Shown here one piece after another: positions 16,631 to 25,871 of a stretch of DNA of 64,000 nt. Made by a program: the position numbers and the translations under genes. Origin of the DNA: GCA-2709075 sp038146865 (GTDB lineage: Bacteria; Pseudomonadota; Alphaproteobacteria; MPNO01; UBA2964); NCBI GenBank assembly GCA_038146865.1, contig JAYQSL010000001.1:124001-188000 (forward strand), read 5' to 3'. The notes beneath the pieces are model-generated. The model ran no database searches, was not told the origin of the DNA, and saw nothing but the letters and a program-made list of their open reading frames with translations. Every line of letters starts with the position of its first letter. Positions within the stretch are counted from its first letter, which is position 1.

Positions 16631-18490
16631 ATGATTGATTTCGACGTTATTGTAATTGGAGGAGGGCACGCTGGCTGTGAGGCGGCGTCGGCCGCGGCGC
16701 GGGTCGGCGCCAAGACACTTTTGCTCACTCATAAAGTTGAAACTATTGGAGAGATGTCTTGTAATCCCGCCATCGGTGGCCTTGCCAAAGGCCATATGGT
16801 GCGAGAGATCGATGCTCTTGATGGAGTCATGGGTCGGGTTATTGATCGTTCCGGAATCCAATTTCGAGTATTGAATGCTAGCAAAGGGGCGGCTGTTCGG
16901 GGGCCTCGGGCGCAGGCCGACCGAAAACTATATCGCGAGGCCATGCAAGATGCCCTTCGCCACCAGGAAAACCTTGAAATAAGGGAAGCGGCGGTGGGCG
17001 ACCTTTTGGTCGAGAATAATCGTGTAAATGGAGTTATCACAGAATGTGGGGAGGAGTTTACTGCTGGAGCGGTGATCTTAACCACAGGGACATTTTTGAG
17101 GGGGCTCATACATATCGGGGAGGAGAAAAGGCCGGCCGGCCGGTTTGGGGAGGCTCCGAGTAGCGGATTATCTCAGACTTTGGCGAGATTTAAATTTTCC
17201 CTGGGTAGATTGAAGACAGGTACACCACCAAGGCTTGATGGCAGGACGATAAACTGGTCGGTCTTAACCGAGCAAAAGGGGGATGATCCCCCTATGCCGT
17301 TCTCTTTTCTAAATAAGGAAATAACTGTTCCCCAAATTTCTTGTTTTATCACCGGGACCACTTCGGCGAGCCATGAGCTTATCAGAGAGAACTTAGATCG
17401 GGCCCCAATTTATAGCGGCCAAATAGAATCAACGGGCCCAAGATATTGTCCTTCGATAGAAGACAAGGTTGTCCGGTTTGCGGATAAGCTAAGACATCAG
17501 ATTTTTTTAGAGCCAGAGGGGCTAGACGATAACACGGTTTATCCGAATGGGATCTCAACAAGCTTGCCTCAAGAGGTGCAGCTTGAATTGTTAAAAACTA
17601 TCCCGGGGCTTGAACGCGCAAAGATGCTCCGCCCAGGTTATGCCATAGAGTATGACTATGTTGATCCCAGGGAGCTTCATGAGAGCCTGGAGACAAAAAA
17701 ATTGTCTCGGCTTTTTCTGGCTGGACAGATTAATGGCACCACTGGTTACGAAGAGGCGGCAGGACAAGGTGTGGTGGCTGGAATTAATGCCGCTCTTAGG
17801 TGTGTTGGAAAGGATCGGTTTATTCTCGACCGCGCAGACAGCTATATCGGTGTTATGATAGACGATTTAGTTTCTAAGGGAGTTTCAGAACCCTACAGAA
17901 TGTTTACCTCGCGGGCGGAGTATCGGTTGGTTCTGCGCGCGGATAATGCGGATCAAAGGCTTACGCCTCTTGGTCAGAGCGTGGGTTGTGTGTCTGGGGA
18001 GCGTCGGGTCGCATTCGAATCTAAACTGAAAGAGCTAGAACAGGCGCGCTCTTTACTTGGTGCCCTAACTGTAAGTCCATCAGTGCTTAAAAAAAGGGGG
18101 ATATCAGTGGCACAAGACGGAGTTACCAGAAGTGCGAAGAGACTATTATCTTACCCCGAAATCACCTTTAAGAGATTGGAAAAATTATGGCCAGAATTGT
18201 CCGCCTTTAGCTTGGAGGTTCAAGAACAGATGGAAATTGAAGGGCGCTATGACGCTTATCTTGATCGTCAAGCGGCCGATATTGAGGCTTTTCGGAAGGA
18301 CGAGGCCCTTAAAATTCCAGCAGATACTGACTTTTTTCAAATTGGGGGTCTATCAAACGAGGTAAGAGAAAAATTGTCCAAGAGAAGGCCGCCCACTTTA
18401 GGGGCAGCATCCCGGATGTCAGGAGTAACGCCAGCGGCGCTAACCGCTTTACTTAGGCATGTCCGCAGACCAGCAGGATTTTCTGGGTGA
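16631..18490 (+). CDS. mnmG: tRNA uridine-5-carboxymethylaminomethyl modification enzyme MnmG (GidA)
   Basis: This FAD protein partners MnmE in wobble uridine modification. The dinucleotide-binding GGGHAGCE lies at 10-17, followed by NPAIGGLAKGH, the GTFLRG segment, RLKTGTPPRL, and AGQINGTTGYEEAAGQG. The 619-residue length is normal. I start at ATG 16631, which gives the family N-terminus MIDFDVIVIGGG, although the frame opens earlier at 16592. Its stop overlaps the GTG start of rsmG by 3 bases. Confidence 0.95.
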   Translation: MIDFDVIVIGGGHAGCEAASAAARVGAKTLLLTHKVETIGEMSCNPAIGGLAKGHMVREIDALDGVMGRVIDRSGIQFRVLNASKGAAVRGPRAQADRKLYREAMQDALRHQENLEIREAAVGDLLVENNRVNGVITECGEEFTAGAVILTTGTFLRGLIHIGEEKRPAGRFGEAPSSGLSQTLARFKFSLGRLKTGTPPRLDGRTINWSVLTEQKGDDPPMPFSFLNKEITVPQISCFITGTTSASHELIRENLDRAPIYSGQIESTGPRYCPSIEDKVVRFADKLRHQIFLEPEGLDDNTVYPNGISTSLPQEVQLELLKTIPGLERAKMLRPGYAIEYDYVDPRELHESLETKKLSRLFLAGQINGTTGYEEAAGQGVVAGINAALRCVGKDRFILDRADSYIGVMIDDLVSKGVSEPYRMFTSRAEYRLVLRADNADQRLTPLGQSVGCVSGERRVAFESKLKELEQARSLLGALTVSPSVLKKRGISVAQDGVTRSAKRLLSYPEITFKRLEKLWPELSAFSLEVQEQMEIEGRYDAYLDRQAADIEAFRKDEALKIPADTDFFQIGGLSNEVREKLSKRRPPTLGAASRMSGVTPAALTALLRHVRRPAGFSG

Positions 18491-19134
18491 TATCTGGATA
18501 TCAGGAGCCCCTGACCCGACCAGAATTTCAAAGGATATTGGGTGTTTCACGTGAAACATTAGAGAAACTAGATTTTTTGGTGGCTTTTTTAAAAGAGCGA
18601 CAGAGAACCGTGAATTTGGTTGGCCGGTCTACTCTTCCTGATGTTTGGCGGCGGCACATTCTGGATTCTGCTCAGGTTCTTGATTTGGTGCCGGGCGATT
18701 GTTCCACGGTCACCGACCTTGGGAGTGGCGCAGGGTTTCCCGGCCTTGTTCTTGCAATAATGGGTGATTTTAAGGTCCATTTAGTGGAGTCCATTGGTAA
18801 AAAGGCCCAGTTTTTACGGGAGGTTTCTGCTGAATTGGATTTGGACACGCATATCCACCAGGAGAGAATTGAAGAATTAGAACCTTGGGTAACCCAAATA
18901 GTTACGGCGAGAGCCCTTGCGCCGCTTGATTCGCTGTTGAAATATGCATCAAGGTTTTCCGCTCAGCCGGGCGGTAGACCTCCGATTTGTCTATTCTTGA
19001 AAGGCAAGCAACATAGAAAAGAATTAGAGCATGCGGCGTCATATTGGGATTTGGATTATAACATTCAGAGAAGTCTGACTGACCCTGAGGGGGTAATATT
19101 GTTGGTAAAGAAGTTTTTCAAACATGGAAAATAA
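18487..19134 (+). CDS. rsmG: 16S rRNA (guanine-N7)-methyltransferase RsmG (GidB)
   Basis: RsmG methylates G527 of 16S rRNA (E. coli numbering). The SAM-binding DLGSGAGFPGLVLAI lies near residues 78-92, and the N-terminal RRHILDSAQVLDL is typical. The start is GTG at 18487, overlapping the mnmG stop. A perfect parS site lies inside the gene and encodes VSRET (residues 20-24). The end overlaps parA by 11 bases. Confidence 0.95.
   Translation: MISGYQEPLTRPEFQRILGVSRETLEKLDFLVAFLKERQRTVNLVGRSTLPDVWRRHILDSAQVLDLVPGDCSTVTDLGSGAGFPGLVLAIMGDFKVHLVESIGKKAQFLREVSAELDLDTHIHQERIEELEPWVTQIVTARALAPLDSLLKYASRFSAQPGGRPPICLFLKGKQHRKELEHAASYWDLDYNIQRSLTDPEGVILLVKKFFKHGK
18543..18558 (+). promoter_or_regulatory. 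parS centromere site (perfect)
   Basis: TGTTTCACGTGAAACA is a perfect 16-base parS palindrome inside the 5' part of rsmG, 1.4 kb upstream of parB. With the site at 16555 it makes a two-site ParB loading zone about 8-10 kb from the putative origin. Confidence 0.95.
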
Positions 19135-19951
19135 TATTGGCGGTCTCCAACACGGGCAAGTTGGCGTTAAGCGACCAAGGATTTTGGCCATAGCCAACCA
19201 AAAGGGTGGTGTTGGAAAAACCACCACAGCTGTCAATCTTTCCACTGCTTTAGCGGCGGTTGGGAGAAATGTATTGATGGTTGATTTAGATCCCCAAGGT
19301 AACGGCTCAATCGGTTTTGGAGTTGATAGAGCCCAGGTCCAAATTGGCAGTTACGAAGTTTTAATTGGAGAGGTGCTGATCGGCTCGGCTATAAAAGATA
19401 CGGGTATTCCGGGGCTATTTTTGGTCCCCGCATCCGAGGATTTGTCCGGTGCGGAAATAGAGTTGGTTGATGCTGTTAGAAGAGAATATCGTTTGAAGGA
19501 CGCGTTTTCGTCTCTTGGGGAGGATTTGGACTATGTTATCATCGATTGTCCGCCAACCCTTGGTCTTATAACACTCAATGCGTTAACTGCAGCAGACGGT
19601 ATTCTAGTACCACTTCAATGTGAATATTTAGCGCTAGAAGGTCTCAGCCAGCTCGTTCAGACCATCGAAAGGGTCAAGAATACATTTAATTCTTCTCTTG
19701 CTTTGCAGGGCATAGTCCTGACTATGTTTGATTCGCGCAATAATCTTAGTGGTTTGGTATCGAATGATGTTCGGGAATTTTTTGGTGATACGGTTTACAA
19801 AACGGTTATCCCCAGAAATGTAAGGGTTTCAGAGGCTCCATCGCATGGGAAACCCGTTCTGCTTTATGATTTAAACTGCCCGGGTGCGCAGGCCTATGTG
19901 CATCTTGCAGGCGAAGTTTTGCGTCGCGAGGAAGGTCTACAAAATGAGTGA
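19124..19951 (+). CDS. parA: chromosome partitioning ATPase ParA
   Basis: ParA is the Walker-type ATPase that, with ParB, moves the origin region to the cell pole. The deviant Walker A KGGVGKTT lies at 27-34, VDLDPQGN is the switch region, and DYVIIDCPPTLG is Walker B. The 275-residue length is typical for chromosomal ParA/Soj. It overlaps rsmG by 11 bases and parB by 8, so rsmG-parA-parB is coupled. Confidence 0.96.
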   Translation: MENNIGGLQHGQVGVKRPRILAIANQKGGVGKTTTAVNLSTALAAVGRNVLMVDLDPQGNGSIGFGVDRAQVQIGSYEVLIGEVLIGSAIKDTGIPGLFLVPASEDLSGAEIELVDAVRREYRLKDAFSSLGEDLDYVIIDCPPTLGLITLNALTAADGILVPLQCEYLALEGLSQLVQTIERVKNTFNSSLALQGIVLTMFDSRNNLSGLVSNDVREFFGDTVYKTVIPRNVRVSEAPSHGKPVLLYDLNCPGAQAYVHLAGEVLRREEGLQNE

Positions 19952-20828
19952 AGGGGATTTTAAACCAAAAAAATTGGGACGCGGGTTATCCGCTCTGTTA
20001 GGAGAAAAACCTCCCCAACAAGTTGGGTCGGAAGAAAGCGTCGGAACTCCAAGTAGCGTCCCCATCGAGTTCCTAGAACCCGGCGAATTTCAGCCCCGTA
20101 GATTGTTTGATGAACAAGAAATTAAATCACTGGCAGCCTCAATAAGCGAGAGGGGTATTTTGCAACCCATCTTGGTCCGTCCTAAGGGAGAAAGGTCATA
20201 CGAAATTATCGCTGGGGAACGCCGTTGGAGGGCGGCTCAAATAGCCAGGCTTCGGGAAGTCCCTATCCTCGTAAGAGACCTCCCAAATGAGGTTGTTTTG
20301 GAGGCTGCTCTTGTAGAAAATATCCAGCGATCAGATCTTGGGCCCTTGGAGGAGGCAGACGGCTACAAGCGGTTGTTAGATGAATTTGGCTACACGCAGG
20401 AAAAATTGGCCAAAGTAATTGGAAAGAGTAGGCCCCATATTGCCAATACCCTGCGTCTTATTTCGTTACCAGAGCCGGTTAAAATGCTTTTGGATGAAGG
20501 TAAACTAACTGCCGGCCATGCACGCTCTTTGATAGGATTACCAAACGCTGTCGAGCTTGCCCGGGAGATTGCTGAGAAGGGTTTATCGGTGCGTCAAGCC
20601 GAGGCTCTGGCTTCGAAAAATAGCCAAAACACCCCTTATGGCGCTGTTTCAAAAGGGAAGCCAAATTCTAAAGACCCTAACACAGTTGCTCTGGAGCAAT
20701 CCCTCACCAATCTGCTTGGTTTGAAGGTCTTAATCGAGGATAATGGAGAGCGGGGAAAGCTGTCTATTTCTTATAATTCACTGGAACAATTGGACTCTGT
20801 CCTGCAGCGTCTCAAAAGAGCCCCTTAA
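19944..20828 (+). CDS. parB: chromosome partitioning protein ParB
   Basis: ParB binds parS, spreads along DNA and stimulates ParA. The 294 residues start with KKLGRGLSALLGE, then the CTPase/ParB domain with GERRWRAAQIA and ENIQRSDLGPLEEA, a helix-turn-helix (GKSRPHIANTLRLI) and a C-terminal dimerisation segment. The ATG at 19944 gives the family N-terminus; the earlier in-frame start at 19884 falls inside parA and is rejected. It converges on holA with 2 bases between genes. Confidence 0.95.
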   Translation: MSEGDFKPKKLGRGLSALLGEKPPQQVGSEESVGTPSSVPIEFLEPGEFQPRRLFDEQEIKSLAASISERGILQPILVRPKGERSYEIIAGERRWRAAQIARLREVPILVRDLPNEVVLEAALVENIQRSDLGPLEEADGYKRLLDEFGYTQEKLAKVIGKSRPHIANTLRLISLPEPVKMLLDEGKLTAGHARSLIGLPNAVELAREIAEKGLSVRQAEALASKNSQNTPYGAVSKGKPNSKDPNTVALEQSLTNLLGLKVLIEDNGERGKLSISYNSLEQLDSVLQRLKRAP

Positions 20829-20830
20829 AT

Positions 20831-21859
20831 CTAGCGGGCACGGCCGCCTCCTAGAGCGCAAATTCTGAGCACGGCTTGCCTGCAAATTAAATCAGTGGGT
20901 TGGCCACTTGATTTGCATTGGCTTTCTGTTTCAGTTAGGAGGTTTAAGGCAATACCAATTCTATCAAACGTCCAGGCCTGCACCTGTCTTTGAAATTTAT
21001 CTACTTGCTTAAAAAAGACCGGTGGTCTTAACGCTTTTGAAGCCTGGCTGGGGGTCGCGCCTTCAGCAATAAGCCCCTTGGTCTGATGTAAGCGTGAAAA
21101 ATGTCTAATCAGCGCTCGAATAATCCCAATTTCATTTGTTCCTTCGAGAAGGGCCCGATCTAAAAGCTTACCTGTTTGACTAGGGTGACCGCTTGCCGCT
21201 GCAAAGACCAAATCATCTAATGTGGCCTCAGAAGAGTCACCGATACATAAGCGGGCTTCCTCGAGTGATATTTCTCCCTGCTCTCCTTTAAATACGGCAA
21301 GTTTCTCCAACTCAGAGCGGGTAATGAGGCGGTCGCTTCCAAGTTGTGTTTTTAGGTAACTAAGAGCATCTCTCGAAACGCTTATCTTTCCAGCCCCAAA
21401 TGTTTCTGAAATGACTTTTTCTAGCGTCTGATCGTCATCGAGATAACAGGGAACCGCCGCTGCGTTATCCGATTTCTCAAAGGCAAGACGTAATTTTGAG
21501 CGTGGCCCGAGGTTCCCCGCCTCTATGACGATTAGCGTATCGCCAGGTTTCGTGTCCAGGATTGGAAGAATGTAGGTCGTTTGGGTATCGGTTGCCCCCC
21601 GAACATAGATACCTCTCTTGTCGCCCATTAGGGAGAGGGATGAACCCTCATCTACAAGTCTAGCGGGATCGTCCTTCAGGTCGGCCGCTAAAATTTCTAC
21701 ATTATTGAAGGGATCATCTATTGATCCAACAAAATTTTTGATTAACCGTTGGGCCCTCTCTCTTACCAACCCCCCATCCGGACCATAAATTAAAACATTT
21801 TGAACCAGGGGGTCCAGGGACTTTATAAATTGATCTGCCCGTGCAGTCGCTATTTTCAA
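20831..21859 (-). CDS. holA: DNA polymerase III delta subunit
   Basis: HolA is the clamp-loader subunit that opens the beta clamp. The 342-residue protein starts with the delta-type LIYGPDGGLVRERAQRL segment (about 22-38) and ends with a helical collar domain. Identity is supported by its place downstream of leuS-lptE, the standard leuS-lptE-holA order. It overlaps lptE by 4 bases. Confidence 0.92.
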   Translation of the reverse strand: MKIATARADQFIKSLDPLVQNVLIYGPDGGLVRERAQRLIKNFVGSIDDPFNNVEILAADLKDDPARLVDEGSSLSLMGDKRGIYVRGATDTQTTYILPILDTKPGDTLIVIEAGNLGPRSKLRLAFEKSDNAAAVPCYLDDDQTLEKVISETFGAGKISVSRDALSYLKTQLGSDRLITRSELEKLAVFKGEQGEISLEEARLCIGDSSEATLDDLVFAAASGHPSQTGKLLDRALLEGTNEIGIIRALIRHFSRLHQTKGLIAEGATPSQASKALRPPVFFKQVDKFQRQVQAWTFDRIGIALNLLTETESQCKSSGQPTDLICRQAVLRICALGGGRAR

Positions 21860-22413
21860 TTTTTCGCGTTCTGCTTGAAGAGTTGTGGGTATCGGATCGC
21901 AAGCATTATTCGGTTCCTAAGTTCGTTAGCAATGATGCCGAGGGATCGATCACGAGCATCATTCTCTGCAATTAATATTGCGTATTGGGATCCTAACTCA
22001 TTGAAACTATTGACAGAAAAGATACTGCCTTGAAAGACGCCGCCAGTATCTTTGCCTAGTTCTTCAAGCTTAAAGGTTGCTGTTATGGTAAGTTCCCGTC
22101 GTGTAGTTGTGGCATCCTGTTTAACCGCTAGTCGCCTTTTGGCTTCTTCTAATTGGATGCTGAGCTGCCATCGGGGATTTTCAGGTGCGATGCGTTGACC
22201 AAAACTCTGTTTTAATAGAGTCCTGAGTTGTTGCCCCGGGCGGTTATCGATTCTGTCAATCTTGATAAGTTTAAGAAATCGCGCGTCACCTGCGTTCGAC
22301 TCCCCGTATAGGGGCACGAATTTACAACCCACAGATAGAGAAGACATGGCTATGAGTAATAAAATCACAAAAGCGGACCAAGAGGACCGCAGATTTCTAG
22401 GAATGAACGACAT
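21856..22413 (-). CDS. lptE: LPS-assembly lipoprotein LptE
   Basis: This outer-membrane lipoprotein plugs LptD during LPS assembly. The 185 residues begin with a signal peptide and lipobox SVGC (acylation at Cys30), followed by the family's FVPLYG motif. The rest is weakly conserved, as usual for alphaproteobacterial LptE, so the assignment also uses the leuS-lptE-holA context. It overlaps leuS by 17 bases and holA by 4. Confidence 0.88.
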   Translation of the reverse strand: MSFIPRNLRSSWSAFVILLLIAMSSLSVGCKFVPLYGESNAGDARFLKLIKIDRIDNRPGQQLRTLLKQSFGQRIAPENPRWQLSIQLEEAKRRLAVKQDATTTRRELTITATFKLEELGKDTGGVFQGSIFSVNSFNELGSQYAILIAENDARDRSLGIIANELRNRIMLAIRYPQLFKQNAKN

Positions 22414-24976
22414 TTAATATTTTGTTTGGGACGTAGATTATGCGCTGAATAGATTTCCCTTCTAACGCGGCCATAATCGTCGGCTCTTCGAAAGCAAGTT
22501 TTTCAGCTTCGCTTTGGTCGGCATCACGTCGGATGTTAATTGTCCCTCTGAGTTTCCCCCTTACTTGAACAGCTAATGTTATCATGCGGTCGACAAGAAG
22601 TTCCGGATCTGCTTCGGGCCAGGGTTGTGCCGCCACCAGACCCTCTTTTCCGATTTTTTGCCACATTTCTTCTGCCAAGTGAGGTGCCATGGGGCTAATC
22701 ATCAGGATGATAAACTCGATTGCCTCCCGAAGGGCCGGGAAATTTCTAGGATCCTTTTCATCAAGCTCAGATAATTGGTTAACAAGCTGATAGATTCTGG
22801 CCACTGATCGGTTGAACCTGAAATTTTCAAGATCTTCGGTAATACCGGCTATTGTTTTGTGTAGAACCTGACGAAACTCTTTGGACGCGTCTCGTTCCTG
22901 AGCTGAGGCGTGGTCTGCTGCGCTATCCCTTGGATATCGTTCCGTTAACCGCCAAAGCCTATTCATAAACCGCCATGCCCCAGATATCCCGGAGTCGGTC
23001 CATTCTAGATCTCGATCAGGCGGGCTATCCGAGAGCATAAACCACCTCGCAGTATCGGCGCCATAGCTATTGATGATGTCTTCTGGGTCCACGACGTTCT
23101 TTTTGGATTTGCTCATTTTCTCGGAGCGTCCGACGGAGACAGGCAATTTTTCCTCTATTGTGACGAATTTGTCATTGGCGTCTTCCACAATTTCGTCGGG
23201 AGATAGCCAATCGCCATTGGGTGAGCGGTAGGTTTCGTGACACACCATGCCCTGGGTGAATAAACCGTCAAATGGTTCATTCAGCTGCGCCCAACCAGAT
23301 CTTTTCATCGCCCGGGAAAAAAACCGAGAATAGAGCAGATGTAGTATAGCGTGTTCTATACCCCCAATGTATTGATCTACTGGTAGCCAATAATCCGCCT
23401 CAGAACGATCGACAGGTAGAGCGGCGTGCGGAGAACAGAAGCGGGCGTAATACCAAGAGGAGTCCACAAATGTATCCATTGTATCAGTTTCTCGCTCAGC
23501 TGGTTTGCCGCACTCTGGGCAATCAACGTGTTTCCAAGTGGGATGCTTGTCCAAAGGGTTACCCGAGGGATCAATTGTCACGTCATCGGGTAAAATTATA
23601 GGAAGGTCTTCTTTGGGTACGGGTACTATCCCGCACGTCTGGCAATGTATTACCGGTATGGGACAGCCCCAATATCGCTGTCGCGATATACCCCAATCTC
23701 GGAGGCGGAAATTGGTCTCTCGGTTGCCGATCCCCAAATTCTCCAATCTTTGCGCGACTTCAGCCTTGGCCTCCTCTATACCCAGGCCATTCAGGAACTC
23801 GGAATTTATACACGTCCCGGTTTCTGTGTATGCCTCTTGCTCGATTTTAAAAGTCTTTGCTTCAGTGTTGGGAGGTAAAATTACCGGAGTTACTTCCAGC
23901 CCATATTTTTGGGCAAAATCCAAGTCGCGTTGATCATGCGCGGGACAGCCGAAAATAGCGCCGGTTCCGTATTCCATCAGGACAAAATTGGCAACGTAAA
24001 GTGGTAAAGTTTTCTCTTTTATGAATGGATGGAGAACCTTTAGACCCGTATCAAACCCTTGTTTTTCGGCTTGCTCTAAAACGGCTTCGCTTGTTCCAAG
24101 TCTATGACATTCGTCAATGAAATCTTTTAATAGCGATGATTGGGTTGCTAGTTGTGTGGCTATCGGATGGTCGGCGGAAATCGCGCAAAAACTCGCCCCA
24201 AATAATGTGTCTGGGCGCGTGGTAAACACCTCTAACTTTTCTTCTAGCCCCTCTAAATCAAAACGGATGCGCATACCTTCGGAGCGTCCAATCCAGTTCT
24301 CCTGCATGATACGGACCCGCGCCGGCCAACGTTCTAGTGTTTGAAGATCTTCGAGGAGGCTTTCTGCGTAATCAGTGATTTTGAAAAACCATTGGGAGAG
24401 CTCTCTTTTCTCCACTTCTGCACCGGAGCGCCAACCGCGACCCTCGATCACCTGTTCATTGGCGAGAACAGTATTGTCGACGGGGTCCCAATTTACCCAA
24501 CTTTTGCGCCGGTAAACTAAACCTGCTTCTAGGAAGTCTAAAAACATGGACTGCCCGTGGGTGTAGTAAGAAGGATCGCAGGTAGCAATTTCTCTGGACC
24601 AATCTATCGAAAGCCCCATCATTTTAAGTTGGTCGCGCATGGTGTCGATATTTTGAAACGTCCATTCTGCGGGATGGACTTTCTTCTCCATCGCCGCATT
24701 TTCTGCCGGCATTCCAAACGCGTCCCAACCCATGGGGTGGAGCACATTAAATCCGCGAGCCCGTTTAAAGCGGGCCACGACGTCGCCCATAGTATAATTT
24801 CGAACATGTCCCATGTGGATCCGACCTGAAGGATAAGGGAACATCTCCAAGACATAATATTTCGGGAGAGTTTTATCTAATGATGCCTCGAAGCATTTCT
24901 CAGCTTCCCATGCCCGCTGCCAGCGCGCTTCGGCTTCTCTGAAATTGTATCGACTATGCTCGGAATTTTCGGTCAT
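22397..24976 (-). CDS. leuS: leucyl-tRNA synthetase
   Basis: This class I synthetase charges tRNA-Leu. The 859-residue protein has the HIGH-type motif HMGH at 54-57 within FPYPSGRIHMGH, the CP1 editing domain with TTRPDT, zinc-type cysteines (HCQTCG and CPECG) and the KMSKS loop near residue 620. It reads through 2.6 kb without interruption, which is relevant to the broken genes just upstream. It heads the leuS-lptE-holA operon. Confidence 0.97.
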   Translation of the reverse strand: MTENSEHSRYNFREAEARWQRAWEAEKCFEASLDKTLPKYYVLEMFPYPSGRIHMGHVRNYTMGDVVARFKRARGFNVLHPMGWDAFGMPAENAAMEKKVHPAEWTFQNIDTMRDQLKMMGLSIDWSREIATCDPSYYTHGQSMFLDFLEAGLVYRRKSWVNWDPVDNTVLANEQVIEGRGWRSGAEVEKRELSQWFFKITDYAESLLEDLQTLERWPARVRIMQENWIGRSEGMRIRFDLEGLEEKLEVFTTRPDTLFGASFCAISADHPIATQLATQSSLLKDFIDECHRLGTSEAVLEQAEKQGFDTGLKVLHPFIKEKTLPLYVANFVLMEYGTGAIFGCPAHDQRDLDFAQKYGLEVTPVILPPNTEAKTFKIEQEAYTETGTCINSEFLNGLGIEEAKAEVAQRLENLGIGNRETNFRLRDWGISRQRYWGCPIPVIHCQTCGIVPVPKEDLPIILPDDVTIDPSGNPLDKHPTWKHVDCPECGKPAERETDTMDTFVDSSWYYARFCSPHAALPVDRSEADYWLPVDQYIGGIEHAILHLLYSRFFSRAMKRSGWAQLNEPFDGLFTQGMVCHETYRSPNGDWLSPDEIVEDANDKFVTIEEKLPVSVGRSEKMSKSKKNVVDPEDIINSYGADTARWFMLSDSPPDRDLEWTDSGISGAWRFMNRLWRLTERYPRDSAADHASAQERDASKEFRQVLHKTIAGITEDLENFRFNRSVARIYQLVNQLSELDEKDPRNFPALREAIEFIILMISPMAPHLAEEMWQKIGKEGLVAAQPWPEADPELLVDRMITLAVQVRGKLRGTINIRRDADQSEAEKLAFEEPTIMAALEGKSIQRIIYVPNKILNVVHS

Positions 24977-25028
24977 TTAATTTCGATGATTGATTTTTCG
25001 GTTTGGCTCAACTCGAGCGTTCTTATTT

Positions 25029-25403
25029 TCAATAATCTCTCTTTGAGGCAATACGCAATTCTCTCGCGCGGTACAGAATTTTGTTTTCCAACTTAATCGC
25101 AGTTTCTTTAGCTACCGGTGCTGTACGCCATACGCCTTGCTTAAGGGTCTCTCTGAACACTGATACTCGAATTCCATCGGAGCGCAGTTGTCGTGTGAGG
25201 ATATATACCGTTACTTTAAGACGTTCATTTGGTGTTTCCGGGGGCACATACCAGTCGGTAATAATGACGCCCCCAAACGGATCGGCTGATTTTAAGGGCA
25301 TGAAGGAAATTGTATCCAAAGAGGCCCGCCACAGGAGAGCACTGACTTCAATGCCCGGCCCAGACGAGCGTTTTTGTTTTTTATCATCCCCGAAAAGAAA
25401 GTC
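25029..25403 (-). pseudogene. DUF3576 protein gene, 5' part broken
   Basis: The conserved DUF3576 core is intact: LWRASLDTISFMPL, ADPFGGVIITDWY, LRSDGIRVSVFR. DUF3576 proteins normally start with a lipoprotein signal, and this gene usually sits beside leuS. Here the frame runs upstream as LFGDDKKQKRSSGPGIEVSALLW and then meets a TGA at 25404-25406, with further similar-looking residues (KEDSSDLPLARPL) on the other side. No start or lipobox can be found in frame; a TTG at 25319 would give only 96 residues lacking the N-terminus. A nonsense mutation or nearby indel is the simplest reading. Confidence 0.65.
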
Positions 25404-25474
25404 TCAAAGAGGTCTTGCCAAAGGCAGATCCGAAGAATCTTCTTTTTCCGCCTTTCTAACTTCTTTTCGTTCAA

Positions 25475-25871
25475 TTCTTTATCCGGCGCCCAGGTTACCA
25501 GGATTACATCGAAATCTCCCAGTATTCGTATTCAAGCCCATTGGTACGCAACCGGATAAAGAGTCAATGAAACAGCCAAAATTCAGCAAAATTTGATCAA
25601 GAACGTTTTTTCACTATGTTTTCCCTAAAGTAATGACTAAAAGTTCGACTGCGGCAAAAATATCGCTGTTTGGTTCGATCTGCCAACTATTTGTTCTATC
25701 CGATCGAAATTTAAAAACCGAAGCCAACCTCCGTGCCAATTTTTGCAAAAATACAATTATAAAATTAAAACCTTTAAACTCTAAAAAAATCAGGTTGAAA
25801 ACCCCAGGTTTTTTGATAGAACAAGAGATGATATCAAATGTGTCACAGTGATAAAAAAGAGGTATAAATAA
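25475..25871. other. AT-rich gap between DUF3576 remnant and porin remnant
   Basis: I see no convincing gene. The left part may hold eroded 5' sequence of the DUF3576 gene on the minus strand, but no lipoprotein signal can be read in any frame. The right part is AT-rich and ends with GAGG upstream of the porin ATG (25872), so it should contain the porin promoter. A small AAAACC-CCA-GGTTTT hairpin lies at 25798-25812. Confidence 0.4.

Noticed and set aside
25404..25406. TGA read as tryptophan in the DUF3576 gene
   Set aside because: TGA serves as the ordinary stop of many intact genes here (for example timA, rsmG overlap, parA), so recoding is unlikely.
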